NCBI GenBank assembly: GCA_040285825.1
Contig: JAUPSS010000001.1
Location: 2,480,001-2,544,000 of the forward strand
Direction: 5' to 3'
Origin: Eukaryota sp. TZLM1-RC
Taxonomy: Eukaryota > Metamonada: BaSk clade
Length of the DNA: 64,000 bases
Shown here: positions 37,101 through 46,875 of the stretch, piece after piece
Numbering within the stretch: position 1 is the first letter of the stretch
How the letters are laid out: each line of letters opens with the position of its first letter
Notes under the pieces: generated by a model
What the model was told of the DNA's origin: nothing
Databases searched by the model: none
What the model saw: only the letters and a program-made list of their open reading frames with translations
Translations under genes and position numbers: made by a program

Positions 37101-38213
37101 ACTTCCTGCTCCTTCCCTTCCTAATCTACCATTTTGATTATTCCCAACAGTAAAAACCGTCCCTTCCAAATCAATAACCGCTGAATGACTGTGACCTCCA
37201 ACAATAGCTTTGGCAAGCAAAGGAGTACCACCAACAGTAACAATAGTAGGGAATTCGACATTATCACGATGTCCCAGGCCTAATTGACCATTATCGTTGG
37301 CTCCCCACGTGTAAACTTGGTTATCCGTATCTAATGCTAAAGAATGATCCATTCCAGCAAAGATAGTGGTAAAACTGGCATTAACATTGGTAATTAATGT
37401 AGGACTCGTATAGTAGGAATCACCACTGCCATGTCCCCCTTGTCCTGACCCATGACACCCCCAACTGAGTAAATCTCCATTGGATAATAAAGCAAGAGAA
37501 TGAGAGAGACCAGCAGAGATATCAACTATATCCCCTGTAACCCCGACTCTGACTGGTTCGTTTCTGTTGGTAATACTGCCATCCCCGAGCTGGCCCTTGT
37601 CATTAGCACCCCATGCATAGAGAGAGTTTTGGCTTGTTATGGTCAAAGAGGCATGGGTATCTATTATGAATTCAGAAGCCGACACAAGATTCACAGATCC
37701 GGTAATAATGTCACCATTACCAAGTAAATGCAACACATGGTTGTCAAGTGTATGATCCACAGGTTCAGTAATGGAGAGATCACCGGAAGACTCGATGATG
37801 GTAGAACAGGGAAGGGATGAGGAAGAGAAAGACCCACCGGTCCAGTGTAGGGTACCACTAATGTTGAAGGTATAGCAGGTGTGAAAGGAAAGAGATACAA
37901 AGGGTGGAAGTTCCAAGTTCCGAATATAAACATCTTCATCAATAGCTATGGTTATCGGCGAACCGCATGAAGAGGGGAAAATAACCGTAGATTCAGGAGA
38001 GGGAACAGATGAAAGATCCCAGTTAGCGTGATCTGCCCAGTTTCCTGATGAACAAGAGTTCCAATGATGAGTGGTGGTGGAGACAGTAGTGCAAAACAAA
38101 AGAACTAGCAACCAGATGAGTAAACAGTGGACTGCATGTATCATGTATAAAGCTGTACAAAGATGTAGTGTGTTACTATTAATAATCCAATTTGCCATCT
38201 CAATGGATTTCAT
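22159..38213 (-). CDS. Giant repeat-rich type I membrane surface protein with RCC1 blocks (frameshifted in this sequence)
   Basis: I read this as one gene although the sequence breaks it into segments 38213-31155, 30659-29643 and 29451-22159. Removing 17 surplus A/T bases, each in a homopolymer of the two damaged repeat zones, restores an exact multiple of three and gives about 5,345 residues. Order from the N-terminus: signal peptide (residues ~24-45; Met1, Met6 and Met24 are possible starts); a 'GNWADHANWDLSSVPSPEST' module like those opening secreted beta-helical proteins; RCC1 block 1 (about residues 190-550); beta-solenoid-like modules with 'HWTGG'; RCC1 block 2 (about 1190-1535); six near-identical ~379-residue repeats; degenerate modules; a Cys-rich PSI-like domain near 24,000-24,230 ('CGDCSILPRCGW'); one TM helix near 22,630-22,680; and a basic Ser/Pro/Lys tail. 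It is likely an adhesin-like surface protein. Function is inferred. Confidence 0.75.
25700..32815 (-). repeat. Six tandem 1137 bp coding repeats
   Basis: The units are 379 codons long (1137 bp) and almost identical in nucleotides as well as protein. Equivalent points recur at 26501, 27638, 28775, 29920 and 32203. The spacings are 1137, 1137, 1145 and 2283 (two units plus 9). Each unit begins with 'NDISITNFYHFDGTRTGKTD', has 'HWTGGKLTFKDSF', and continues with Asn/Asp/Ser-rich beta-strand-like segments. Differences between good units are mostly single substitutions (for example S/N at one site, K/E at another), consistent with recent duplication or gene conversion. The left-most unit (25,700-26,000) decays into a divergent module. 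Confidence 0.93.
33600..34650 (-). other. RCC1 repeat block 2 within the giant gene
   Basis: About seven RCC1/BNR-type blades of ~50 residues occur here, with the repeating pattern '(V)YAWG.N..GQLG.G' followed by 'V.(V)(S)AG..HSLAL...G'. A full set of seven blades would form one closed beta-propeller. The first block, about 36,560-37,650, has the same pattern. RCC1 propellers commonly bind proteins or nucleotides; the ligand here is unknown, and an extracellular location is unusual for the classical chromatin-bound RCC1. Confidence 0.85.
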
Positions 38214-38819
38214 TTTTAACTGATTTACGTTTCATCTTTATTGTTATGCTTGTCGAGCATTACAACCATACGTTCAATATAAAAAAAAGGAAAAATTGGA
38301 GAACTTGAATCAATTACTTCTTGTATAAAGAATAAAGCTAAATATAAATGCTCTCTAATATGAAGTTTATATTGTCCATCAAAGTTCTAAATTCATCTAC
38401 ATGACTGAAGCGATAAGTACATTTTTCAAATTTATCTATACCAAAGTATGCACGTTTAGTTGCTTTGAAACTTATTCTCAGTGTCTGATTATATAAATTG
38501 TTAATTTTTTAACTTCTTACATTATGATAATGGCCCCATAATATCACTTAAAAATGAAAAGAACAATTCTAGTTCACTTAATTTTGGTAAGTTTGGCAAA
38601 CAAAAAATTACATCTTCAAAGTTTACATTCATATATAATAATTTGAAATTTTAAAGTAGAAATTGTAAGTCAATAAGAGACTGTAAAGGCAGAACTTATG
38701 CAGTCAGATCTGCAATGATGATGATAAATCTAAGACCTTAAATTCATCACCGCCCATATTTTAATGGATGACAGCGGTACACACTATTCCTTTTTTATTA
38801 CATAATTAATTTCAAAGAA
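38214..38819. promoter_or_regulatory. Upstream region of the giant gene
   Basis: AT-rich sequence without ORFs that should contain the minus-strand promoter of the giant gene, near 38214-38300. A 'tataaa'-like stretch at 38277-38285 lies 64 bp upstream of the first ATG but is not convincing on its own in such AT-rich DNA. Confidence 0.3.
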
Positions 38820-39514
38820 ATGCCAGATGAACATTGGGTTGTTGATGCAAATATCAGAAACAATGATGAACCCTCTCAAATGTCATTGTTTGTCGAAGTT
38901 GCAGCACAACCTTGTGCTGAAAAAATATCCCGTGATACAAAATTAAAGACACCCAAAAAATATAAACTTTATTTCTTTATGATACCTTGTTTGAATTCTA
39001 GTGAACGTTTAATGTCACCATTTTCATACAGTCCATCAGTTTTTCATGAATATGAAATTTGACCACCTTTTTTAACAATTTTTCTCTTTATTGAAATTCA
39101 ACATCTTTTTCTTTTTTTATTCTCACATTATTTTGAATATATGAGAAAAATGGATTGCGAGCAGAATTTGGTTGTACTGATATTTTATCATTTCTTGATG
39201 AAATTAATGAACGTTTTATGCAACACAAATTAAATGAAATAACCCAAAATATTCGACATAATGTTCGGACAAATCAAAATAATATACATTTATTTAAAAT
39301 TCACTTATCAGTTCTACCTGGTTGTAAAGTAATTGGAAATGGTTTTTGTTCATTCTTTGATTTACTTGGACATGAATTCTCAATGATTGTTGAAGATCAT
39401 TATGTTGTTAAAAAATGGTTTTTTTTAAATATGACTATTTTTGGCAAAATACCACCCCGTCACAGAAAAAAAAGTGCTCAAAATATCTTAACCTATCAAA
39501 AGCCCACGAGATAA
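38820..39514 (+). pseudogene. Two unrecognised ORFs, possibly one broken mobile-element gene
   Basis: Two plus-strand frames (80 residues at 38820-39062; 119 residues at 39155-39514) are separated by 92 bp of T-rich sequence. The second has protein-like composition, with 'FKIHLSVLPGCKVIGNGFCS' and a basic end 'GKIPPRHRKKSAQNI'. The separating sequence could be an intron or simply decay. I recognise no family. They lie directly upstream of Fanzor and retrotransposon sequences, so they may be part of a mobile element, but there is no motif to prove it. Confidence 0.3.
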
Positions 39515-40370
39515 ACTGAAATTCGCCAACTACCAACAAAATCCAGTAGACCAACTCAAAGACAATTGTACAAACTGTACAGACTGAAAAGGATGAAATT
39601 AGAATAATGGTTTACGATGAATTAGTCAAGGTGCCAACTACATTGGATTTTCAATCTGTTGTTTCAAAAAGCATGCTCAACATTGTTCGAGGAAATCTTG
39701 TTGAGGGAATAAACAACCAGTACAATGTATGAACAAGTTCGAACACTTGATGATTCTGTTCATCTGAAAGAGCATCAGAGGGGGTCAATTGAATCACTAG
39801 CAGGATTGTCTGTTAAGAATGATTCAGAAACATTAAACCTTGGAATTAATGCACAGGGAATTGTACATGCTGGAGTTGATGGAAATGAACAGAATGATAA
39901 ATTCCCTCACTTTGTTTTTTTGGTGTTCCTTCAATTTTTATATGTGTGAATCTGGATATTTATTCAGGATTATATTCAAACACAATCTTACTGACAATTT
40001 TTCATTATTTGTTTCTGGAAATGATTCGCTTGTAATGATCGTGTTCTAATAGTTTTTCGTGACGAGTTGTCATACCACATTCATAATCAAATACTATTTC
40101 TCGTAAATCATTAAATCTCTTCCCAATTTTACATTCCACGAATTAAATTTACCACCTACGCAATCCGAGGTGTCAGTACAAGAAATATCTGAGAAATTAT
40201 CAGAATATTCCAAAGACAGATCTAAGGACATTAATCTAAGTCAAAGATCCAAAAGCCTATAACAGATTGAAACATAAGAAGAAGAGGTTAAAGAACGACT
40301 TGCAGGTGGCTAAAAAACAGGATTATGACGCTGATTCTTCAAAATCTTGAAACCAAAATTCAAGAACTTC
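39515..40370. other. Degenerate stretch between mobile-element remnants
   Basis: Several open pieces of 60-75 codons occur on the plus strand, for example at 39607-39730 ('MVYDELVKVPTTLDFQSVVS') and a Lys-rich piece at 40240-40370 ('AYNRLKHKKKRLKNDLQVAK'). They are in different frames with stops between them and no family pattern. They may be the N-terminal part of Fanzor relic 3, which ends just downstream, but this is only positional. Confidence 0.3.
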
Positions 40371-40554
40371 AAGAAAATTGCAATCTAAAAAAGGAAAATG
40401 TCAAACTAGTCCAATGGCGTGGACTGCTACTATCAAAACAGCGAATGTGGCGTCTATTGGGATTCCGATGTTAACAGTGCTCTCAACATGTACAGGATTA
40501 CGTATTCTCATATCCATGATAATTGTAGACCAATGGTACTGCAGCAGTGAGTGT
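40371..40554 (+). pseudogene. Fanzor relic 3, RuvC-III end
   Basis: In the frame starting at 40410, the plus strand reads 'NGVDCYYQNSECGVYWDSDV' and then 'NSALNMYRITYSHIHDNCRP' before a TGA at 40552-40554. The pattern C-x(6)-C-x(3)-W-x-x-D-V-N-x-A-L-N-M is the last Cys pair plus the RuvC-III catalytic motif (usual WNRDVNAALNI) of Fanzor2/TnpB-like nucleases, with the catalytic Asp kept. The trailing 'RP' also fits the family. An in-frame TAG at 40407-40409 separates it from the upstream sequence. It is on the opposite strand from the larger Fanzor gene to its right, so it is a separate copy. Confidence 0.55.
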
Positions 40555-40766
40555 GGGAAAAACAGTTTAGTATTAGTATTAAAATTTATTGACTTGAATA
40601 GTGTGAATTTCTATCAAAATGCACTTCTGGCTTTTGACCAATTCATGCAATCTTGATAGACGTTAAGCATACTTTAGTTCTATCACTATATGATATCACG
40701 ATCAAATGATAGTTAAAGCAGCAACATCACAATACGCGTACAGGTACGCAATACATGGAAAAACAC

Positions 40767-42713
40767 TTATCTACGGGGTCTCCGAAACGCCTCAGGTCTT
40801 TCATTGTAGTAGTGCTCACTTATGGCAATCTCTAGTTGGTTTCTGGAAGCTGAGATGTCCCTCGACCAGAGTGTCTGACATTGAGGGCAAACATACTTTT
40901 CATTGTTCACCCTCCCATCATCGTGATACAACTTTTGATTGAATACCTTACAGCAATTCGTTTTGGCAGATGTGTAGAATTCATCTCCATTGGCCTTCAC
41001 ATATGTAAAATGTTTCTGAATCTCCTTCAAAAAGCGCTTCCTTGGGGTTTTCACAGCTTGTCTTGATGGCCCATCACCTCCGCTACCAAACGAAATTATG
41101 GTTTCTCTTCCATTTGCCATTAGTTTTTTTTCAATTAATCCCATTATCCTTTTTTGCCTTCTTATAAAAAAAAATCAAACTTGTTGCGGTGCAGGGCTCG
41201 GCGATCTCCATTTATCAGCAGTTGGTCTAGTATAGTTTTCGGACGGAAGTCGGGATTGCTGATTTCTTCCTGTGTCGGTACCCACATCAAAGGCATTGCT
41301 ACTTCATTAAGATATTTGTGTAAATTCTTAGCAAAATAGCAATTTGGTGATGCATGGGTCAGGACCGAGGGGTGAATGATCTTTCTTGCCTTTGGATTCA
41401 GAACAAGGCCCGAAAGTTGATGATCAACATTGTTATTATCAATTCTTGATCCAATTGAATAACCACACAAATTTTTGTAATTAGGATCAATTGCACAATA
41501 TGAATATTCAACTGGATTAACTGGAGGAGGCTCATAGGCGTCGTCAGTTCTTCGACGTTGCCTTGGACGGACCTGTTGTTGAAGTCTAGAGTTTCGCTTT
41601 CGACTCTTTGCAGGCATATCGAGTTCCCCACTGGCTATGGTGGTTGCCAATTCTCTGGCTGTCCGGCGATTCTTATTTATTTGGGGCAGAGTAAAAGGTA
41701 AGCGGATTGAAACAGCATCTGAACTGATTGTGTAAGTCAGATACTTCTTTTTTCTGAAAAGGGCAAACGGATCTTTCAGCAGACACTGGTTGGCATTGAA
41801 AGAGAGAAAATGCTTTTCCAGTTTTTGACTAAAAGAGATAAAGTCAGGAGAATAACTGGGGGATGGGGACACGGCATTTCTTCGCATGGTGTCAGATGCA
41901 ATTTTTTCCAGAAAGGATAAAGTATTAAGCCCAGCAGGGAATAAGAAGGTGATGTTGTCTGGATTGAGATCAACATTCTCCAGCATCAACATAGTGTCAA
42001 AAACGATGAGGGTCGGCAACCTGCTGAATAAATAGGTCCATTATGTACTCATGGTGACCTTCATCATACCATGCGCGCAAAGAGTCAGGAATAGTGGCTG
42101 CAGTCGTGTTCACCACTAATGAAGCATATTTATTTGGGCAAGGACACTCAAAGAAGGTAGCCATTGTCCGGAAGAAGTTCAGCTTCCAGGAGACAGGGCC
42201 ATCAGTAAGTTTTTGACAAAAGCTGTTCGCCATTTGCAGTGCGCGAAAGCTTCTAATGTCAGAGTGGCACCAGTTGTCGGTTCCCTTCTGAAAGCCAATA
42301 GGAGGAAACGGCCAGCTAGGTCGGAAAGAGACATCATAGAGTGCGCGGTACACTTCCATATGATTTTCGAATGGGCGTCTCACAGTGGGATGAGGAACCA
42401 TTACAAAGTCTTGGCATTGATACCAAAACTGTTGTTGATATAACCAGAAAGCCATTTTCGGATACTGCAGGACGAACAGCTGTGCTAACCGGGCAGTAAG
42501 CACAGTGACAGTTCGAATATAGCGAAACTGTCTTTCCATTGAAACAAGAGCTGCAGTAGAGAAGAACTGAGCAGCACTTGCTGGAACTGTCGTCTTGCTG
42601 TCGTTTATTGGTTGCTCACGACGGATAACCTCCCAGGGGAGTACACGCCCTCGACGTGGCAACTCTGGATTTGCTATTGGGGTGAATATGTCAGTCGAGA
42701 AAAGATCAGACAG
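40767..42713 (-). pseudogene. Nearly complete Fanzor nuclease gene with two homopolymer frameshifts
   Basis: Three consecutive frames (42713-41997, about 42019-41162 and about 41160-40767) join into one ~640-residue protein if two T-runs on the coding strand are adjusted: plus-strand A5 near 42001 has one surplus base, and A9 at 41166-41174 has two surplus or one missing. Fanzors are eukaryotic RNA-guided DNA endonucleases related to TnpB. Visible features are RuvC-I 'YCAIDPNYKNLCGYSIGS' with the catalytic Asp; a glycine-rich 'IISFGSGGDGP'; 'GDEFYTSAKTNCC', holding the relocated glutamate that distinguishes Fanzor from TnpB; the Cys pair 'YVCPQC'; RuvC-III 'WSRDISASRNQLEI'; and the typical 'ERPEAFRRPRR' tail. 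All catalytic positions are present. No ATG precedes 'LPRRGRVLPWEV' in frame after the stop at 42714, so the N-terminus is cut or spliced. The length suggests a Fanzor1-like type. Confidence 0.72.
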
Positions 42714-42714
42714 T

Positions 42715-42940
42715 CAACAATAAAAATTTGATTTATTGACAATTTCTTACATCTATACAAATTCAAAGCCTGAGCAAAATGATAATTAACCACTATAATA
42801 CGTGATATTTAAGCTGCGGCAACTATTTTCTTTCTTGAAAGGGTTACAGTTGAAGGAGTTTTCTCGGTGATAACAGTAGCATATTCAATCAAAAGAACGT
42901 GTTGTTTCAATGAGTTCGTATAAAATTTTTTTTCTCATAA
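42715..42940. other. Junction between Fanzor and retrotransposon copies
   Basis: About 225 bp of AT-rich sequence without ORFs separates the 5' end of the minus-strand Fanzor from the truncated 5' end of the plus-strand RLE retrotransposon. No terminal repeats are evident to me. Confidence 0.4.
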
Positions 42941-44181
42941 TGTGATCAACTTGACACAAGAAAAGTTCTGTCTCAATTACTGGGATGTAAAATGTTCCAA
43001 ATTCCAGATCATGCTTACCTTAGTCCACATTATGGCGGTTTAGGGTGGACGAAGGCTTCTATTCATATCTCGTGTGCTTTTGTTGGTGGATGCAGAAATG
43101 CAATCTTTGAGTTTTCCGAAAGATTTGCAGATTGGGAAGATTTATTGATGCCAACGCAAAGTTCCACTGTTTTTGCATTAAATGAAGAAATTTCAAAAAT
43201 TGATGTAGAAAAATGGGGTCGATGTTTTCCCCAATCATTCAATGGCAATATTCCAGAAAAGAATGTTTGAAATTTGAAGTACAATCTTCGAACATTACAG
43301 AAACGATTGACTGGAATGTATGAAAAAGATCTTTATAATAATATATGCAGCTCGGCTGTTTTAAATAAAGATCTTCACTCATTGTTATTGGAAAAGGGTG
43401 TTTGTGAAAACAAGTCGTCAGATTCTTCACTTTTTGTAACCATTGTACCACGAAGATTTGGATTGTGTGCCACTAATGAAGCATTTGTAACAAAAATGAG
43501 ATTATATTTGAATATCCCCATTTATCAATTATTATCAAAAGAAAAATGTATTTGTTCGAATTCACCTCAACTCACTTTGCGCCATGCTCTGAATTGCTCT
43601 AAATTGATAACTTATCGTTCTTCATTACATGATGCTGTTAGAGACACTGTTTTCAATATCGCACAAACTGCAAGAATATCGTGTATCAAAGAGCCCCTGC
43701 TGAAGGAAACACTTTCTCTGAATAATTTTGGTTCTGATGATAGAGGTGATGTATACTGTGATTGGATTGATAATTCTGAAGCTATTGTTGACTTTGTCTC
43801 ATGTAATGTTGCAAATGATACTTTGGTTCACAAAAGAAAACTTAATCCTGTGGCTGCTCTGGATTTTAAAGCAAAAGAGAAACATAGAAAATATGATAAA
43901 GATATTGAAGAGGCTAATGTCGATAGAAATACACAGCTGGTTTTTATTGCTTTCTCATTTTCGATAAATGGAAAATTATCAGTTGAAGCAGAAACTTTTT
44001 TGAATGACTTCCAAAAAATGGTGCAAGAAAAAACAATGAAAAGATTTGATTTTTTTTATGGCGTTCACGGATTCAATTTGCCATTATTAATAGATAAACA
44101 CGGTTTTTCAATCGAATAAGAGAAGCTTTAGCTAGACAGCAAGCAGATCAAGATTTTGTAGAGGAAATCTTGGTTCAATGA
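42941..44181 (+). pseudogene. RLE-type non-LTR retrotransposon, 3' half (copy 2)
   Basis: This is the C-terminal half of a retrotransposon polyprotein. 'AYLSPHYGGLGWTKASIHIS' resembles the GGLG segment just after the reverse-transcriptase thumb in LINE-type proteins. It continues to a CCHC-like knuckle 'CICSNSPQLTLRHALNC', then the restriction-like endonuclease core with 'DDRGDVYCDWIDNSEAIVDF' and 'LNPVAALDFKAKEKHRKY'. The RT catalytic domain itself is not present. There is an in-frame TGA at 43268-43270 where copy 3 has TTA (Leu), so this is a nonsense mutation. Near 44103-44110 the natural end shifts frame: 'REALARQQADQDFVEEIL' continues to TGA 44179-44181. Elements of this class (R2, NeSL, Genie) are often site-specific. 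The copy is 5'-truncated and inactive. Confidence 0.68.
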
Positions 44182-44289
44182 TAGTCGTCCCATTAATTAT
44201 GAGTTATTTGAATTAAGTGTGCAAATTCAATAAATATTAGTTTACTTGACACTTCATTAATCTTAAAATAGAAACCACTCAACCTAACA
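44182..44289. other. 3' flank of the retrotransposon copy
   Basis: AT-rich DNA following the retrotransposon stop codon. I see no long poly(A) tail; very similar sequence ('attaattatgagttatttga' at 44192, 'aacattagttatgaattaat' at 58338) recurs near 58340-58400, which may mark a shared element end. Confidence 0.35.
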
Positions 44290-44806
44290 ATGACTCTTGA
44301 CAGAACAACATTCACAACTTCTCTCTTACACGAACTCTATCTTCTCCGATGTAAATACTTGACAGCGTCAGCGGAAACAACATCTCTGACTCCCTTACAC
44401 CTACAATTGTCTCGTTCCTAACTAACAATAGTACGCTGACCACATTCGCTCTTGGCCTTTCTCCTAAGAACCAACCTAAATAGACAAAAGCTTGATTTCT
44501 TAAGTTACTTCAAAACTATACATTGTTCTTCAACTTTCGCTTTCGCTACTGGTGATAATGTATTGAGATCAGGTTGTTGCATCGGACTCATCAATGCAGA
44601 ACTTACCTCAATTGAATCTCAACTACAATCCTCTCTTTCCCTTGCTCTGTCGTCTCTACACTCTCATGATGTTCGTCGTAATCCCTCTCGCTCTAGAAGA
44701 AAGAGACTCCATTATTTCATCTCTCCACAACGATATAACTCGACTCCGAAACAGTGTTGAAAATAGAGAGGATATAGTCAATGTATTGCACAGTGGGTAT
44801 TGGTAA
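44290..44806 (+). pseudogene. Unrecognised broken coding region
   Basis: Protein-like sequence changes frame: a 42-codon piece from ATG 44290 ('MTLDRTTFTTSLLHELYLLR'), then an open frame from 44452 ('DNVLRSGCCIGLINAELTSI'), then coiled-coil-like sequence in the next frame ('ERDSIISSLHNDITRLRNSV') ending at 44806. The sequence 'ctaactaacaatag' at about 44418-44431 resembles a branch point plus 3' splice site, so part of the breakage may be an intron, but I could not find a donor that keeps the frame. No family is recognised. It may belong with the MIT-like ORF downstream. Confidence 0.35.
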
Positions 44807-44947
44807 TTTTTTAACAACTTTATTTATTCTTTTTTCAAAGTTAAAACATGGTCAGCCCTTTAGATATTCGCCCAGGACTAGACCAATTCCTATTGACTAG
44901 ACCAATTCTCAGTACAGTAGACGCTTATTTCTATTCCTCACCCCACA

Positions 44948-45202
44948 ATGGCTCTTTTCAAGAACAAACCAAGGTGTAGCTCTCAGTCTTCTGTTCCCAA
45001 TCAAACAACAAATCGCCCACAGCTTGTTGAATCGTTTTACAATACAGTTAAAGTCGGAATCCAACTTGAGGAATCAAACCAACATTCTCAAGCCACACAA
45101 CATTACCGTACTGCTCTCAATCTTGCCAAACAAATACTATCGATAGATGGAGAATGGGACTCTGACAGACCTTTAATGACAGACCTTCATTTTACATCCT
45201 AG
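44948..45202 (+). CDS. Small MIT-domain-like protein or gene fragment
   Basis: The 84-residue frame contains 'VESFYNTVKVGIQLEESNQH' followed by 'SQATQHYRTALNLAKQIL' (residues ~28-65). This fits the three-helix MIT domain found at the N-terminus of spastin, VPS4 and related ESCRT-interacting proteins, where helices carry the pattern A..YY..A..A..YD......A..LY..Al..L. Nothing of an AAA ATPase follows: the frame stops at 45202 and downstream DNA is non-coding. It could be a first exon, a truncated gene or a small adaptor. The start has an 'cacaatgg' context. Moderate to low certainty. Confidence 0.45.
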   Translation: MALFKNKPRCSSQSSVPNQTTNRPQLVESFYNTVKVGIQLEESNQHSQATQHYRTALNLAKQILSIDGEWDSDRPLMTDLHFTS

Positions 45203-45886
45203 AATTGATAATCTTTGATTATTCGAAAACGTTTGAAATTTTCTTTTTCCCTGACTTTGTTGAGTTTAGTCGATATTTAGCTGTACTTTCAAGAAGAGTT
45301 GTCATTCCCTGTTGTTGACCAATGTGGTAACAACCTACCAGATTACATCTTGTTTTCTCTAAAAGAGCTGCTTGACCAACACTGTATTTATTATTTATTT
45401 GTTTTTGACTGACATTTCTAGCAATTATTTTTCTATTGTTCAAAATAGTGTCTGTCCATCAAAATGTGACATCTTGTTCACTTCCATTGAATAAATCCAA
45501 GTTTTGTATTGTTTTTGGATGGTGTTGTTTCATTGTAATAACCCAACACTCAAGTCTTCAATTGAACTAGAGTTCAGCAAAAGTTTAATGTCTGTAAAAT
45601 AGTTGTATGTGATCAGTTATGTATGTTTATTGATGAACTCACGAAAGTGGCTGCATTTCGTGGTTTATGGAACAATATTTTTCAAAGAGAATAGTTACGT
45701 TTGAAATGATTGAAATATAAGAAGATCTTTGACTGAAGTTCAGTTCTCTGAATATCCGTTCTACTTCGACTGAAGTACATGCAATAAAGAACAGGTCAAT
45801 AAAGGAACGATTTTTATTGATGACTGGAATAGAATTATGCATATTTTGAGTTACCTACTCCTCATTGTTGGTCCCAACTGTCTAAA
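45203..45886. other. Intergenic stretch
   Basis: AT-rich sequence with no supported gene. Open frames on the minus strand at 45219-45443 and 45639-45842 have no recognisable domain and look like chance. The right edge must hold the promoter of the small membrane protein. Confidence 0.5.
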
Positions 45887-46456
45887 ATGATTTCTATAGG
45901 TGTTTTACGTGAGTTGATACACACTGTCCTCCCGGTTATACATACAGTTGTTGATGATCGCCTCTCTCATTGTGTATCCACATTGATTTTACTTGTTCTT
46001 GCCTTGGTGTGTTTATTTGATGTACTGTTCCGTGTTGGGGTTGACTTTTCACATCTTTGGTTCTATCCAGCCATCTTGGTTGCCTTTCTTCATGTGACGG
46101 GATTTTCGCTGTATTTCTTTGATATCGCACGACCTTCACTTCTTCTTGCATCCCTTCTTCTCTTTTACTATGGAACGCTCAATGTCTTTTTCTATGGATG
46201 GTCACTCTCTAAGCTCAAAGCACAATTTGTTTTTCTCACAATGACGTTTAACCTGATATTTTCGATTTTACTTGCTCTAAAGAATTTCTCCCATTTGGAA
46301 ATTCTACAAGGACTTGTTTCTGCTTCTGTTATTGGATGCTTATTTATTTCGTATCAAACCTTTAAGTTTTACAATAATCCTTCTGAAACTTTAAAGTTTA
46401 CGTGTTTTTCTTCCAATGAATGTAACTGTCAACGTTGTCGAGTCAAAGTAGATTAG
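45887..46456 (+). CDS. Small multi-pass membrane protein
   Basis: A 189-residue protein of unknown family. It has a short amphipathic N-terminus, then about five hydrophobic helices (roughly residues 29-47, 56-72, 80-101, 110-128 and 137-155), and a hydrophilic C-tail with a Cys cluster 'CFSSNECNCQRCRVKVD' that could bind metal or be lipid-modified. There is no signal peptide separate from the first helix. The start ATG is the first in frame after a stop. I do not recognise the family; a reticulon-, Rer1- or PMP-like organelle membrane protein would be possible, but nothing specific supports any of these. Confidence 0.6.
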   Translation: MISIGVLRELIHTVLPVIHTVVDDRLSHCVSTLILLVLALVCLFDVLFRVGVDFSHLWFYPAILVAFLHVTGFSLYFFDIARPSLLLASLLLFYYGTLNVFFYGWSLSKLKAQFVFLTMTFNLIFSILLALKNFSHLEILQGLVSASVIGCLFISYQTFKFYNNPSETLKFTCFSSNECNCQRCRVKVD

Positions 46457-46875
46457 TGTTTTAATAAATGAATGATTAATTTTGGTTTGAATCCTGAAAA
46501 CTTAATACGATTGTTACAAGCATCTTTCCTAATTTAATTCAATAAACAGCTCTTGTCAGTAACAATAAGAACATTTCCTAATCTATTCATTATTACAAAA
46601 ACAAAGTACAAGTTTGTTAAACACAGCAGCCAATCATTAATTTTTTTAACTGGAATATTTATTGAGATAAAAAAACCCATCTAGAATTCAATATTTTTCC
46701 AAACAAGCGTCACTATTACTAAACCTACTCACAGCATTACGTTCATATTCTACAAATCATTAATTAGTAGAATAAAAATATTATTTAATGGGAAATACGA
46801 ATAGGTATTAATTTCTGTTATTAATTTTGTATTTGTTCCTTTTTCAAACACGACTTCTCTTACTTTTCTTCAACA
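46457..46875. promoter_or_regulatory. AT-rich region upstream of the PABP gene
   Basis: No ORF. It ends in a pyrimidine-rich leader ('cttctcttacttttcttcaa') immediately before the PABP start, which may be relevant to its expression. The 'tcttacttttcttcaacaATG' context and its partial echo 'acttctcttact' just downstream of the ATG are visible. Confidence 0.35.

Noticed and set aside
22159-38213. Two or three separate surface-protein genes
   Set aside because: Only the right part has a signal peptide and only the left part has a TM helix. They share the same repeat array, and removal of surplus homopolymer bases gives one exact frame.
40378-40656. 92-residue plus-strand ORF beginning 'MQSKKGKC'
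   Set aside because: It is one frame away from the Fanzor RuvC-III motif, which is the meaningful reading of this stretch.
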